DNA of 64,000 nucleotides from contig BSBN01000213.1 in assembly GCA_027924645.1 (NCBI GenBank), positions 33,730,501 to 33,794,500 on the forward strand, in the 5' to 3' direction. Origin of the DNA: Cunninghamia lanceolata (lineage: Eukaryota; Streptophyta; Pinopsida; Cupressales; Cupressaceae). How positions within the stretch are numbered: position 1 is the stretch's first letter; each line of letters begins with the position of its first letter. The notes under the pieces were generated by a model that saw nothing but the letters and a program-made list of their open reading frames with translations, was not told the DNA's origin and made no database searches. Positions 22,481 through 32,512 of the stretch are shown here, piece by piece. The position numbers and the translations under genes are program-made.

Positions 22481-23594
22481 GTTGATCTTCTATGTCACTT
22501 ACACTTGGGGGCACATTGTCTCATCCATCCTATCCATTTCCAAACTATCTATCCCATTATATCATTTTCCATCCTATCATGCTACATCCTACCATCCTTA
22601 TCCATTCATCCATCCTTCTGCCTTTTGATTTTGATGAAGACATAGGGGCAAAATCTTGAAACATGCTTTGGATATCTCTTGGTATACCTCATACTTTCTT
22701 AATCAATCCATCTTATCATTATCCACCTATCATACACCTTGTCATGTAAAACCTATCATGTCATCCCATTGTCATGAGCCTTGTCATGTAAAAATCCTAG
22801 AATGGGGCAAGTTATTCTTCTTATGCAACATAGCCTTTCGAGATCACATCCTAGCTCCCTTATGATCCATACACTATGGCGTATCCTTATCATGAGCTTT
22901 TCTTCTTATAGCTTATCCCCATCTATTTATCATGAGCTTTCCACTATAGCCTACCTATCCATTTATCATGAGGCATACATCCATCCACCATAGCCTATCC
23001 TTGTATCTATCCATTTATCATGAGCTTTCCATTCGATGGCCTATCCTTTTATTCACCCATCTATGATGAGCCTTTCATCACATTTACTATGAGCCCATCC
23101 TTTTATCCATCCAATCCCATTCATCCATCTTTGCACCTAGACTTAGTTTTCTCCCTTGTCATTGGTATCTAGCACAACAGCTACCTAAATTGTAAATCCA
23201 TTGACATCCCAAAACATTTCAAAAACTACAAAAAAAAAAATCAAATATGTCAAAAAATCCAAAAAAATCAAATATCCAACAAAAAATTGAAGCAATAAGA
23301 TCAATTCAATCATCATCCAAAACAATCCACTCCATCAACATCAATCAAAATCAAAATTATCATCATCAATTCTTCTTATCAATAACATTCATTCATCCAT
23401 TTCAATCACTTCTTCCAGTCATATCAATCAAATCAATCTAAGCAATGATCTTAAATCCAAGTCACACTAATCCATATCAAGCAAGCTAATGAATCAAGGA
23501 ACATTATCCAATCAAATCAACAGGTTTTGATCCTAATCTTGTCATGAGCCCAATCAATCATCATCAATGGGATATAGCGTTCCCACCTCTTTGT

Positions 23595-24512
23595 GTTGAT
23601 CTAGGGATATAGCTTTCCCCACAATGACAACACTATCTATCATTATCAATGAAACAATCAATTATTGGTTTATGACTTGACAAGGGCAATACCTTGTTTA
23701 TTTTACATCCTTTGAGCATACTGAGAACACTTGCTTATGCTTAGATTGAGTGGACACTCTAATCATCACACCATCACTATCATCCTTCAAAACAATCCAA
23801 TCATCAAAACAATCAACCCAGCAATAGCAAACATCAAAACCAAAGCACATCAAGCTAACCATCAAAACAAATCCAATCACTTCAGCAAATCAAAAGCAGC
23901 TCAATCCACCAGATATCATCACATCATCAACATTTCATTAATCCATAACTTGATCAATTCAACCCAATCTTTGATCATCATCAATCAAACAAAAATCAGA
24001 ACTACATCTCATTTCCATCGTTAAGTGCCTTGATCCCATGGATATAGGGTATGTAGGCAGTCTGGAGTACGAAGGAAGTGCCCAGATTCAGGCACAAGCG
24101 ATTTTCATTTTTCTCCTCTCATCATTTCTTCTATCATCTATCTTTTACATCATCAATAAACAACTTCTTCCAATCAATCTATCATAGCACATCAATCCAA
24201 TCATCACTTCATCTAATCATTTTTCAATCATCTTCCAATCATTCCAAGCAATGATCCAAATGCAAATCATCCTTAATCCATACCAATCAAGTTAATCAAT
24301 CAAGCCAAGTTATCCAAGCTCAATCAATGGTCTTGATCCTAGCCTTGTTGTAGGCCAAATCAATCAATCAACTAGCTAACCAACTCAGCAAACAACCTTG
24401 TGTTGATCTAGGGATATAGCTTTCCCCGCAATGACAACACTATCAACAAAACAATCAAACAATTAATCATTGGTTTACAGCTTGACAGGGGCAATACCTT
24501 GTTTGTTTTTGA
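23595..24512 (+). repeat. Pair of about 115-bp direct repeats in B
   Basis: Both copies (23595-23700 and 24404-24512) carry 'ttgtgttgatctagggatat', then 'agctttcccc', 'caatgacaacactatc', 'attggttta' and 'gggcaataccttgtttg/a', about 810 bp apart. Between them sits the GGTATGTAGGCAG motif. Confidence 0.7.
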
Positions 24513-25060
24513 ATCATTTGTGCATGCTTGCTTGCTTGATTGTGTGTGCTATCATTTTATCTTGCATTTGTATCACATCCGTATCATTCCAGCTAATATT
24601 CATATCTTGTGTATGTTGGAATAGCTTTTTGCACTATCCTTTGCATCTAAGGTCATATCATACCTTTTGTGTAGTAGGACTTCAATGCTCTAAGTTTTCT
24701 TCCTCATACATTAGACAAGGTTGTATTACGCTGGGGCACAAGACACATCGTCACCCTGGTCCTTATACCTTGGTGCATAACGTCTAGTGCTATATCAAAC
24801 ATCATGGTTGCTCACATTCACTGCAGCATAACGCCTCTTCATTTCTTCTATCTATCCCCTTATCTTTATTCTATAGCCAATCCATTTCTTTTCGAGAGCC
24901 TACCTGTGTTTGTCCAACCACCTATCCTCTCGAGGGGGCATCATCAACCTATCCTTACCATCATCATCATCATCATCAGCATCCCTATCAATTATCCATA
25001 ATTTAACTTCTTTGAAATGATGTTACTCGATACAAAGCTCATCATCTTGAACATCATCTC

Positions 25061-25074
25061 AAAGAGGGGCAAAA
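25061..25074 (+). promoter_or_regulatory. Polypurine tract of element B
   Basis: AAAGAGGGGCAAAA abuts the TG of the 3' LTR, the standard position for plus-strand priming. Confidence 0.9.
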
Positions 25075-25998
25075 TGTAGACACCCAAATTTGTCCCAAAT
25101 TTGTCCATGTCTAGCAACAGCTTGATAAAAACATCACTTAGACATCATGTAGCATTTTGTCCTAAATCCCACTCTTAATCCCACTAATCCATTAGCCAAA
25201 TAATTAAATAAATTTTATTTATTTAATTAATTTCCACATCATATCCCAATTAATTCAAATATTTTATTTGAATTAAGTTCCCCACTATCCAATTAATTAA
25301 ATAAATTTTATTTATTTAATTAATATCCAACTCATATCCCAACTAATTCAAATATTTTATTTGAATTAAGTTCTCATTATAAGCCGACTTTCCAATTAAT
25401 TAAATAAATTTTATTTATTTAATTAATTTATCTTATCATTAAGCCGACATGTGTGCCTCTTTCATTTAAAAAAGATAAGTGGTACTACAGCTTTTTATTT
25501 AATATCTTTTATATGTAGTACTTTTTATGTACACAAGCACACATGAGCCCTATCCTCCTTGACACTTGTCAAATGACTACAACTCCCTTGAAGAGTGGGA
25601 ATACCAAATCAATCCTAGCCATCCACATCAATCAATTAGCTTTTTAATCTCAACCATCCATTGAACCAAGCCTTTTCTATAAATCAAACCCCTCACAAGC
25701 CATTAGCATGCATGGAGCTTCAAGTAACATTATTCTGCCAAATTATCATTAGCATGCATGGAGCTTCAAGTAACATTATGCTGTTGAAATATCATTAGAG
25801 CCTTTGCATCCTTCAACTATCATCCTCATGTCATCTTCATCTTAACGTTATGCTGCGGAATCGAGCAATCAACACAACAAAGCGATCAATCAATCGAGCT
25901 CATCTTGCATCTTCGAGGTATTGAATTATTTGGGTTTAGGTTATGCATGTCATTGTTTGAATCATTTCCATTTACAAATCCAAATTTTTCGATATACA
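25075..25998 (+). repeat. Element B 3' LTR, 924 bp
   Basis: Positions 25075-25856 are almost identical to 16463-17244. The tail 25857-25998 differs from the 5' LTR tail and is 86 bp shorter, yet it ends in TACA and is followed by the matching CTCTT duplication, so the outer end is genuine. Confidence 0.9.
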
Positions 25999-26003
25999 CT
26001 CTT
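25999..26003. repeat. Target-site duplication of element B, right copy (CTCTT)
   Basis: This is an exact match to 16458-16462, directly after the B 3' LTR. Confidence 0.9.
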
Positions 26004-26082
26004 CTATTCCTTTATTCAACATTTCACCACTGAGTATGGGATAATTCATACTTGGATTCATAAAAATCTTACTCTTAGACAT
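26004..26082 (-). CDS. gag: Element A Gag-like protein, N-terminal 26 codons (split by element B)
   Basis: The ATG at 26082-26080 opens a frame starting MSKSKIF that runs without a stop to 26004, where B begins. It is in phase with the frame of 14619-16462 once B and one duplication copy are set aside. It follows the PBS by about 300 bp, as expected for a gag start. Confidence 0.8.
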
Positions 26083-26384
26083 CGTTTGTCTGTCTAAGAC
26101 CTAAGGCTTCCCTTGGCATCTAACTTATGCAGTAAAACAGCAAATAAAGGGGGAGTAACAAGGTACCTTTTCTCATACAGATGCAGAAAAATGAACAACA
26201 CATTTTTGTCACATCACATACATCCATCTTTCATGTGCATTTAGATCTTTTTTGCAGAGTCGCCACCTCTCCAAAGAGGACAAAATTTACAGCAGCTGAA
26301 AGCTCATCAAATATGTTTCTGAGTTCATTCCACCAGCAGAGCAAAACTTCACCAGAGACTGCAGGATATCACTTTACATCAACA
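26083..26384 (-). other. Element A leader
   Basis: Noncoding leader between the PBS and the gag start, read leftward. Purine-rich 'aaataaagggggagtaaca' (plus strand) is at 26140-26158. No other motif was recognised. Confidence 0.55.
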
Positions 26385-26402
26385 TCCCCAGTAGAGTCAC
26401 CA
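26385..26402 (-). promoter_or_regulatory. Primer binding site of element A
   Basis: The minus strand reads TGGTGACTCTACTGGGGA starting 5 bp inside the right LTR. This resembles the TGGCGACTC..TGGGGA form of primer sites common in plant Ty3/gypsy elements and sets the orientation of A. Confidence 0.85.
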
Positions 26403-26407
26403 ATTTC

Positions 26408-29118
26408 TGTTGATTTTTTCCCAGACTGGATGCTTATTCCCAGATTTCCCTACAAGGTAGCCATCAGTGATCAACAGGATCTCTGGGCCAGGGGCCAACA
26501 GTGTAGGAGATAGACTCTATATTTTATCTCCTCTTCTTCTTCAGGCTCTGCAAGACCTAGGGGGGTATTCCCTACTCAACATCCATGAGGATATGCATGC
26601 AAGGCTGGGATGCTGACAGAAAGCAGATAAGTCCTCCTGTAAGTAGACCAAAACTGAAAGATAAGAGCAAAGGGGCTAGCTTTGGGCCTATTTGCAGTTG
26701 TAGACAGAGGACTGAGGTTCCTAAAACTAACTCTAATGTCCTAATGGTTGTTTTAGATTTTGATTTGGATTTTAAGTTTGGATGCAAAGCTGGACATGGT
26801 TGTAATACAAACACTAAGCAAGATTGGTGCCTATCCAGGGCCTGGAGTCAGTAGACATACACCTGTGAATGATCAGCATGAACAGCTAAAACTGGATTTC
26901 AAGGGGATATATGTGATATCTGCCTTACAGATATCTCCCAATATAGAGTGTTAAGTTATCTCTACTTATGGCATCCCTACTGCAGTATACCCTTCCCAAT
27001 GTTCAACCTGAAAACAGTTTAATCTACCCCTTGAGCAGAAGTTAAAAGATCAGACATTCAACATAGGAATTCTATGCTCTAGAATCTAAACATTACCCAA
27101 ATATCCAGATTCAGAAGAAGAATACATGCAATACTGGAGACAGAATTAACAAAACACATGCTAAGGTAGCATTTCTCATATAAGATTAATCATGAAATCA
27201 GTGGGTTCATGCCAAAAACATACAACAAGAGATACATAAACTCACAGGTTAAGCTGTATAGAGCAACCAGATCAGCTTGTTATGAATTACAGAGCCAAAA
27301 ATCTTCAACTTTCAACAACCACAAATGAATAAACCTTCCTGCTTATAACAGCCAGGTAGTGTACCATAGCAATTAATTACATGGTTGACCAAAAATCCTG
27401 CCAGATACACAGTATCAGCAAAATGGCGCTCAACGCATTACCAGATTGGCGCCCAAACATGAATGCAGCAGGTAGGGGAGGAGACAGGAAGAAATCTCGA
27501 GCCCTGCGCCACTGTCCGCTGATGTACACCTTCAATCAGGTACCAGATCCGCCCATACCTCTGCAACCTTCGCCATTAATGGCGCACCAACCCGCGGCCT
27601 TGGGAAAAACATCTAACAGTCGATCGCAACCATTTCCCGCCGAGATTCATCATCATGATATTTCGAATATGCAGGATATCAATTATCCCACATGCACCCC
27701 GCAGCAACCTCATTAACACTTTATATACTAGGTCATGAGCATATATGATGTCGGTGTTTTTGCTCCTGACGACACTAGTATAAGACTTCATCATCATCAT
27801 CCTCCAGCAGCATGATATCCTGTCGCTTGAAATATCACCCTAACGTCAGCATCATATCGCAATATCACCTGCATGATATTCGCCTTCATCCGCACAACCT
27901 AATCCATCGGAGGAACATCCTCCTGCTGAGCCTATACCAAAAGTCTGGCCGATGAACATCCTGATGACGTCATCATCATATCTGCCTACTGCGCACCTCC
28001 TCATATCCGGATGACGTCATCATCATATTTGCAAATATCGGGGGATCTCCACAAGATGATCAGTGTTAGAAATATGACCCCCCCGGACCTTGATGACGTC
28101 ATCATCATATCAACATCAGGATGATATTCGGAAGACAACCGGATATTTGGAAATATCATCCTGATGCACAAATATCATGTTGCACTGTAGCTCCACTATA
28201 AGATCGGGGCGATAGATGAATATGATGATGCTTGAAAAGATCACCCCCCACTAGATAATGCACGAAGCCGGCAGGCGGATATCTCCTTGATATCAGCATC
28301 ATCATGACGCTGGAACAAACATACATCCGGGTGATATTCAAAAATGAAAATATCACCCCCTCCTTCGGAAATATCATGATGCAGATAGGCAGAGAAATAG
28401 ATATCACCCTGACATAAGAATGACGTCAGCATCATCAGGATGATAAAACAACGAACATGAAGTGATACAACATCATCAGGATGATATTGACTAAGATCAT
28501 CCTGACGTTCAAAATATGATGACCCCAGTGAATATCGGGTCACACTTAGAACTCTTCAACAACATCATCAGGATGATCATAACCAAGATCACCCGATGAT
28601 AAAGATATCACCCCGGCGAAATATCATGAAGGCAGAAAATATGATGACCCCCGCAAGCAACACGGTGATAACTGGAAACATGATCATGATGATGACGACC
28701 CTTAAGAAAAAACAAGTCAAGTCGAACAACTTAGAGAATAACCCCTTCAGAAGATCGGGGTAACATCATCATCATAAAAGCGCAAGGTGATAATTGGAAG
28801 ATCACCGGATACTTGAAAAATCACCCCCGCAAGCAAATCAGGGCGCACTGTAGCTCGTCAGCAGGATCAGGATGATATCCAGACATCACCCGATATTGAA
28901 ATATGATGATCCTGATGAAAAACAAGTCGACAGAGAACATGATGATGCTGACCACCATTGAAGAAAAGATGATGATGATGACCTCCTCCTCAGGAAAATA
29001 TGATGCTGCAGCTGAAAAATGCTGAGGAGGTCCAACACTTAGAACATTTTTTGGATACTTAGGGAAAGTGCCTGCATGAAAATTGCTCAAAAACTGCCAG
29101 TCAATTCAGGCACTAACA
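26408..29118 (-). repeat. Element A 5' LTR (right copy)
   Basis: This matches 11772-14482 over 2711 bp with scattered, mainly transition, differences. The TATA-like box is at 27718-27728; a U3 array with the same TGACGTCA palindromes (first at 27965-27972) lies between about 27775 and 29040. Confidence 0.95.
27775..29040. promoter_or_regulatory. U3 array of ATATC / GATGA / TGACGTCA words, right A LTR
   Basis: This is the copy of the left-LTR array, preserving the four TGACGTCA sites and their spacing. It would drive transcription of A because it is in the 5' LTR. Confidence 0.6.
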
Positions 29119-29123
29119 CAACC
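29119..29123. repeat. Target-site duplication of element A, right copy (CAACC)
   Basis: Exact repeat of 11767-11771, directly following the right LTR. Confidence 0.92.
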
Positions 29124-29184
29124 AAGGATATCATATAAAGAACATTTAAAGATATCAATATCATACGTGGATGCTATATGATGT
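29124..29184 (-). pseudogene. Element D ORF, 61-nt middle piece between insertions A and C
   Basis: The minus-strand frame is open through all 61 nt. It is in phase with the D frame at 11771 on one side and with the N-terminal piece (36415-36512) on the other, when A, C and one copy of each target duplication are set aside (98 + 61 nt = 53 codons). Residues 29180-29184 (GATGT) are the left target duplication of C. Confidence 0.7.
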
Positions 29185-30444
29185 TGTTTTATGTGAATGA
29201 TGACAACTAGGATGCACACTAGATCAAACCCTTTCCCATATAACATTCAAGGACAAGATCGAGCCAAATCACTACCAAATGAAGGTGGACTTAGCTATAG
29301 GTCTTGTGCTCAGGTATGCTATAGAGAAATTAGATTTAATTTAGTATTTCTATCAAACCCTAGGTTGCCAATGCATGAAACCCTTGTTTAACAATGATCA
29401 ACTTATAACAAAAGATGTACAACAACAATCCAGAAACCAATTGCACAGGGATTATTAGGAAGATGATAGCACCTATCTCTTGAAAGCAGAGGTGTCAGAG
29501 GACTATTTCAGGACCGTTCAAGTCTTGATTGGAAGAATCTGCTGGAACTGTCAACTGGAAAGATGTTGCAGATGCTACCCTAATACCAGATCTAGAGTCT
29601 AGAAGGGCAGGAAAACTAGGGTGCCACTGCCCAAGTCCTGGACAAAAGATTATTCCGTAACTATTGTCAGATCTTGGAACCCTGATCTTCACTCAGTCTT
29701 CTTGTATCTTCATATTCTTTGGATCTCGCTCTTGTAACCTGCACACAAGAAGATAAGAAGGGGTTTGGGGGTTATGGTGTTTAGGGACTTGCCTCAGTCA
29801 AATCTCAGGATAGCATTCAAGCTTCCCAACACTGTTGTTTGAAAGAGAGTGTGTGCCCTCATGGGGGTAGAGGTTGAAAACAAAGATAATGATGATGAAT
29901 CAAATGATGATAAACAACAATGGTATCACCTATGTGATGAACCCTTAGAATGATGAAGATCCTTCAACTCCTAAGGTGGATAGATGATAGCTTCATGTCT
30001 GCAACAAACACACAATAACAACACACAAATCTACTCTAGAATCACAATGAATGCTCTTTCTTTCTTTCCTTCAATATCGTAAGTTAGTTATCTCTATTGT
30101 GCTTACAAATGAACTCAAAAACACACTTATATATGCTTTCCCACTCACAATTGTGAAATTAAACCAAAAGAACCGACAAAGAGAAACCTTTTGAAAGGTC
30201 CGAGGCTGACATACACTTGATTTTGCCCTGACCGATCAGCAGGGACTTGGACGGTGGTACCCAAGTCTTTGGGCTCCTTTTGGGTTCAAGATAAGATAAA
30301 ATATAGGCCCCTTATTCCCAATTTACATTGGTGTCAGGAAATTTTGCATCGAGATGAACACTTAGCATGAATAATGTAAGAATGGGGACCTAGGAGCTAA
30401 ACAAGGAGGTAAAAAGATAAGTGGACACTTTTACTCCATAAAAT
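29185..30444 (-). repeat. Element C 3' LTR (left copy)
   Basis: This is homologous to 35156-36409 from the 'gaatgatgacaactagg' block to 'tttttactccata', with frequent substitutions. A TATA-like 'catatataag' (minus) is at about 30126-30137. The right terminus reads CCATAAAA where the other copy has CCATAACA, a lost CA end. Confidence 0.85.
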
Positions 30445-30460
30445 TTAGCCCCCACTTTAA
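30445..30460 (-). promoter_or_regulatory. Polypurine tract of element C
   Basis: Minus strand TAAAGTGGGGGCTAAA beside the 3' LTR, identical to the D tract. Confidence 0.8.
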
Positions 30461-30732
30461 TGTGTGTATGATGTTATGATCAATACATGCATTAAAGTAT
30501 GGTCAAAGCTCATCAAACACTAGAGCGAAGACACACCCTAAGTTCAGAAGACCATTTCTAGCCCCCAAGCTTAGGCAAACATAAGAAAACACTTGATAGT
30601 CACGTAAAACAAAGAGAAGACAATAAAGAAGCATGTAATACATGGAGAAGACATGAACACAGTCACACAATACACAAGGTACACATGGAGAGAAGACATG
30701 ATTAAACAATTATACAACCCTAACTAAGAGAT

Positions 30733-31015
30733 GGGGGAGCTCATCGCTACCTGCCTCCATCAAAGCACACAAAACACATAGCTTGGGGGGAGCTCATCGC
30801 TACACGTCTCCACAAAACACTCAAGACACATGACGTGGGGGGAGCTCATCGCTACGTGCCTCCACAAAACACACAAAACATACAAAAAACACAAAAAACA
30901 CAAAAAACACATGAAATACACACAAAATACAAGAGCGTCATAGCGTGTGTCGTCAACACACTATATGTATTATACAAAGCAAACACAGATGATAGGGAGG
31001 AGATCATTGCTACGG
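30733..31015 (-). repeat. Four degenerate copies of GGGGAGCTCATCGCTAC, about 52 bp apart
   Basis: Copies start at about 30733, 30786 and 30838, with a weaker one (gggaggagatcattgctac) at about 30995. They are separated by CACAAAACAC-rich spacers. Function unknown. Confidence 0.7.
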
Positions 31016-31129
31016 TCCACCATCTAAAACATGCCAAACACACCTGATGGTTGAGCTACGCTACCACAATCGCCAAAGACACGCTTAAGGGTGAATAACT
31101 CAAGATCCAACCCCGCCTCCTTAGAGGAC

Positions 31130-31390
31130 TTTTTCAAAAGGATGTGCAACCTATTCAATTGTATACATCATCCCACCTTCTACAGAAGGTATTTTTCCAG
31201 AAGGATGCACAACCTACTAAAAGGTATACGTCATCCTGCCTTCCACAAAAGGGCTTTCAAAAGTATACAACCCCACCTGCATCATGGAGGTGCCTTACGA
31301 TGAAAAAGAAGTATACACAAACACACAACAAAGTACACAACCCCACCTGCATTGCGGAGATGCCTTACGCTAAAAAGGAAGTGTAGGCAA
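31130..31390 (-). repeat. Imperfect tandem repeats of about 60 bp
   Basis: Two units with 'aaaaggatgtgcaacctattc' / 'agaaggatgcacaacctact' (31137, 31199) are followed by two units with 'acaaccccacctgcat' and 'gatgccttacg' or 'ggtgccttacg' (31267, 31339). Confidence 0.6.
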
Positions 31391-32512
31391 AAGAATTTAT
31401 CACAATGTCTAAGATATCCAAGCTGCATTTACCACAATATATGCCCCCAACTTAAAGTGGTTGCTCCCGCTTGCTGGTAGCAATCACATTTAAGGTAAGG
31501 TTGAAAACACGTGAGGGAACAAGAACTTTTACAAAGCCCATGCCCCAAAGTGACATGTGCTTACAATCGTTGAATTGTTCCCAACAATCACGATACATCA
31601 ATATCGTTTGCTAACAACCATTGATCAATAATAAGATTTGGTTAGAAAATCTAAGCTAAGATAATAACCAAATCATTTCATGAAACTGATATAGAAATAA
31701 GGTAACATGTCATTCAAACAAACCAAGGCTATACTTACGGGTTCAGAACCGAGTATAGCCGTGAGGTTATACTTTAGTTATCTCAAAACTGAGTGTAGCT
31801 ATAAGGTGAGACAAAAGCAAAGTGCATAGAAGCATATTTAGAGTATTGCAAAGGCTTGTTACAACAATTTCACAATACGATTCATGATCACATCACAACA
31901 CAAAGTGATTCTACTAGTCAATCGTCAGTTAACAAATTACCCCCATCTTCATATATGGACTAGGTCTGTTTTTATTTTCTTGTTAGGGATGCACAATCCT
32001 TATTAGAAGTGTAAATTTGTTGTCATCATCCATTGACTAGTAGAGCCATGGAAGAATGAAATCATGAAAAATGAGATAGGAGACAAAAGTGACTTAGGGT
32101 CACAACGTGGGAAGATTCCCCCAAGATAACCTCCATAACATTATACCCCCATGACACAACACACAACAATTGCAATAAGAGAGGAGAGTAGAAGAATAGA
32201 GAAACACTTAGAAGAAATGTCACGACGGAGGTGGTCTCCTTGTATCCTTGACCTTACAAGAGTATTAAGGGTCATTCAAGGAGACCTAAACAAACATTTA
32301 ACACTACACGGGGGAACACAACACAATGCAACACACACACACACATATAAGAAGAGACCAAGCTTGCGAGCATCTTGGAGAGGTGCTCTATCAAGTGTGG
32401 TAGAATAGATGAGAAATTCATACCTGTTTGATTTTTACAACAGTCGTGTGATGCTTGATACACACATTTTTGTATGTTTGAAATCTTCTGATGCTTGTGA
32501 GGAGGTGAATCA

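Larger units (their letters stand above)
22045..25060 (+). other. Element B 3' noncoding region with internal repeats
   Basis: This 3-kb region has no credible coding frame. It is rich in 'atcaatcaa' and 'ccatccatt' words. It contains a threefold repeat at 22281-22480, a pair of about 115-bp direct repeats (23595-23700 and 24404-24512) and a GGTATGTAGGCAG motif at 24048-24060. Confidence 0.6.
16463..25998 (+). mobile_element. Element B: non-autonomous Ty3/gypsy-like LTR retrotransposon with a single long ORF
   Basis: This 9536-bp element has LTRs 16463-17472 and 25075-25998, both starting TGTAGACACC and ending TACA, flanked by a perfect CTCTT duplication. A PBS (TGGCACGCCCGGTGGGAC) follows the 5' LTR after 2 bp, and the PPT AAAGAGGGGCAAAA abuts the 3' LTR. 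The internal region has a 1.6-kb leader, one 989-codon ORF and 3 kb of noncoding repeats. No RT, protease or integrase is encoded. It lies inside the gag gene of element A. Confidence 0.95.
11772..29118 (-). mobile_element. Element A: gag-only LTR retrotransposon, complete ends, split by element B
   Basis: Two LTRs of 2711 bp each (11772-14482 and 26408-29118) end in TG..CA and are flanked by a perfect 5-bp duplication CAACC. The PBS (TGGTGACTCTACTGGGGA, minus strand) beside the right LTR fixes the orientation as minus. Without B (9536 bp plus 5 bp duplication) A is about 7.8 kb. Its only coding content is a Gag-like protein of 640 residues with no protease, RT or integrase, so it matches the published class of terminal-repeat retrotransposons carrying only GAG. 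The LTR copies differ by few substitutions and small indels, so the insertion is fairly young. It sits inside the coding region of D. Confidence 0.95.
30461..32512 (-). other. Element C 3' noncoding region with tandem repeats
   Basis: No supported coding frame. Repeats described separately lie at 30733-31015 and 31130-31390. The remainder (31400-32512) has AC-rich words, a short (CA)n run at 32328-32346, and 'gtatagccgtgaggt/gtgtagctataaggt' phrases near 31750-31810. Confidence 0.55.

Noticed and set aside
24470..25001. 105- and 65-residue frames near the B 3' end
   Set aside because: Hydrophobic and AT-driven, located in the repeat-bearing noncoding region just before the PPT, no homology recognised.
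29197..29692. Frames in the left C LTR (and 35472-35657 in the right)
   Set aside because: LTR sequence, present in both copies with different breaks, no protein features.
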